NCBI RefSeq assembly: GCF_017562075.2
Contig: NC_054084.1
Span: 11,952,745-12,016,744 of the forward strand
Length of the DNA stretch: 64,000 nucleotides
Direction of reading: 5' to 3'
DNA from: Anopheles merus
Taxonomy: Eukaryota > Arthropoda > Insecta > Diptera > Culicidae
Shown: positions 61,733-64,000 of the stretch, piece after piece
Numbering within the stretch: the stretch's first letter is position 1
Layout of the letters: every line of letters begins with the position of its first letter
The notes under the pieces: model-generated
What the model saw: the letters and a program-made list of their open reading frames with translations, nothing else
Database searches by the model: none
Told to the model about the DNA's origin: nothing
Translations under genes and position numbers: made by a program

Positions 61733-64000
61733 TAAGTGATTTCAAAATCTAATTTCGTGGCGATATTTTAAAGAAGGAAAATATATTTTATCATTTATAC
61801 TACGATTATTTTAACATACATTTTATTTTTTACCGAAATTAATACCAAAACACGTCTTATCGGGAGGTTTTAGAAATCGTTATTTGAATTTGCACGTCGA
61901 CCAATTTTATATTCTTTTTAATATAAAATACAGGAACACATAAAAGGTTTAAAACATACAATGATAGTAGAAAAACGATGTAATTTTTTTTATTTTTTAG
62001 TAGCAAAATGTTGCAAAAAGAAATTAAATATAATAAAAGCGAGGGGCTGATTTTGTTCGATTTATAATGGCTAATTAGAAAGTGCTAGCTAGATCTGTCA
62101 GTTATTGTACAGTTGAATGAATTAAATATTTTAAACATTGGCTTATAGATACGTGTAGAGATAAAAGGGAAAAAAATGAGCTTGCGGGACAAAATGGGTA
62201 CCCTTTATTTAAGCATTATTTCACAGCAAGGATACATTCCAATGTTTAAAATGTATTCATTGGAATGAACACCGCCTGTATGTTTAATAACCCGTTGCAA
62301 AAAATAACAAAGAAAAATACAAAATAAAATTTAGTAACATAATGAAGACATTTTAACCACTACGAAAACAAGCTCCAAACAATGTCACAGGGATGCATGG
62401 AAGTTTTACGTGGAATATTTTTAGAGAAATGATATTTCTATACCAATTGTCTGGAGAAAGCGAGGCAAGTAAATAAATATGTTATAAATATTTAAAAAAA
62501 AAAAATACAAAAATGCTTCACGTGGGGCAAACAGGGCAGATTCTTTTGACATATGGTACCACCTATGGTGTTGTATTTGTCCACACAATAATGCTTAAAA
62601 ACTCAGCTTCAAAAGTGTAGTATTTAATTTTTATAAGTATATAGATTGAAAAATAAATAAATTAAGGGCTATCTTGAACAAAAAAAAAAAAAAAAGATTA
62701 CAGATAAAAGATACAAATGTGCGCCAAAACTTTGACCATTACCTGAGCGCTGTTGTTGTGGCCCTTTTTGTCCAAGTGTTATTAACGCTTCACAGTTTGT
62801 TTACTACATGCCCATTTTGCCCCATTTATTTGTTTCTGAATCTTTCCTCTTCCACCAGAAACAATTGATGATGATGATAAGTTCCACCATTTACCCCAAC
62901 ACAGGGTTGAGGAAGAAGGAAGTATGTTTAAGATAATATTCAGATAATAATCATCAGCGGGTCATCCCGAGACATACACACACCAAAGACAACATAGCTC
63001 CATCAAGGAGAAACGGGCCTAACAACTTATCGTTCTGGAGCACCACCTATCAGACATCAAGACTAGTTTCAAAACAGGATTTACCCATCTATTTGCGTTT
63101 ACACACCACAAATCTTTGTTTAATTTAGTCTATGAGTATAATATTTCATTGCAGTTTAATTAATTGTTGACAAATTTGACATTTGTTTACAAGAGTGCTT
63201 TAAATTAATTAAATGATTATAAATAATTCATTGTTACAAATACCAAGCAACCGATTCGCCCAACCCAACAGCATTGCAAACCAGCACGCCGCTCTGTGTA
63301 AGCCATCGACACACCTCACCCTATCTAGCCAGTGCATCGCGTTCGCGTTTGCACGCCTTTCCCGTGGCACAGCAGGGAAATAAATAGCACTCATTTCATT
63401 GCCCTCCAAATGGCCGGGCCCATTTGCATTGACGCACAACCCCGGGTGACCCTTGCACAAGCGCCGCCGCACGCAAAAGGGGGGGGGGGGGGGCACCACG
63501 GAGGATGTCTCTTTATGAAGCCCATATTTCATCCGAGTGACAATCGGCATCGTTTGGGAATCGCGCCGCGCGCGGTTTCAATATCCGGCCGGCACAATCC
63601 GGAGCCGGAGCGGCACACAGGGCCAGGATCCACTGACACTGTTCACAGCACGGCGCACGGAAAAGCGTTACTCGCGGCCGCATGTTTGGTCGGCGTGGAG
63701 CCGGGCCCGGTGGATGAATTATCCGTGTCATAAATGAAGCCAAAGCAAAGTTCCACCATACGGTGCCGACCGACCGACCGACCGACTCTGTTGCTGACGG
63801 TGGTTTTGGCAATTCCAAATTTGCATTTGCCACTAAGCTGCTCCTCCGCGCCGGGCGAGTGGAAAATGAGTGGTAATGGCAGATGCGCGATGAGAAATGA
63901 TTGGTAATAAAACATCAAAGAGAAACCAGCAGCACATATAGTGGCGTGTGTGTGTAGTGAAGCGAACGATTCCGATTGGCCGGTTGGTTGGGAGATAACT
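61733..64000. other. Non-coding DNA to the right edge
   Basis: No gene is supported. It includes a short hairpin around ATTCCAATG (62237-62268), an A run (62680-62694), a G run (63479-63494) and a short ACCG tandem (63768-63785). The last 700 bp are GC-richer and could belong to an upstream exon or promoter, but no frame is convincing. Confidence 0.4.

Overview
This is eukaryotic, intron-bearing DNA. It looks like a dipteran, most probably an Anopheles-type mosquito. Coding exons are GC-rich and set in AT-rich non-coding DNA, and some introns are very short (75 and 86 nt). CA/GT, GA/CT and homopolymer runs are frequent, as are small TA-flanked inverted-repeat elements. One small gene resembles the mosquito fibrinogen-related protein (FREP) family. 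Species assignment is inference.

Five protein-coding loci can be supported; I set exon limits by splice consensus and frame continuity. (1) Minus strand, 16525-16427: a 33-codon first coding exon that matches the N-terminus of the DOCK9/10/11 (zizimin) Rac/Cdc42 exchange factors. The rest of that gene must lie left of the window, so 1-16426 is read as its first intron and 16526-18700 as its 5' region. (2) Plus strand, 20747-24302: a four-exon, membrane-anchored PP2C phosphatase of the PPM1L type with a large acidic insertion. (3) Minus strand, nested in intron 2 of that phosphatase (23506-22655): a four-exon secreted FREP-like protein whose fibrinogen domain is cut off almost at once. (4) Plus strand, 34474-35606: a three-exon homocysteine S-methyltransferase with an intact zinc site. 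(5) Minus strand, 57137-40459: most of hikaru genki (hig), a secreted synaptic-cleft protein with one Ig and about five Sushi/CCP domains. Its signal-peptide exon is not visible and probably lies beyond the right edge.

The rest is intronic or intergenic and rich in transposon debris. It includes a Tc1-like element with about 310-bp IR/DR-type ends and a dead transposase, and two copies of one LINE family, one of them with a clear 11-bp target-site duplication. There are also about six MITE-like elements, one with arrays of a subterminal motif facing each other, and long CT/GT microsatellites.

The signals most worth a second look are these: the duplicated N-terminal hig exons, which both keep an RVKR furin-type site; the nested, truncated FREP-like gene; and a 19-bp motif repeated seven times in one orientation, only across hig and its 3' flank. 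The genes do not form a pathway; the only structural link is the nesting of the FREP-like gene in the phosphatase intron.
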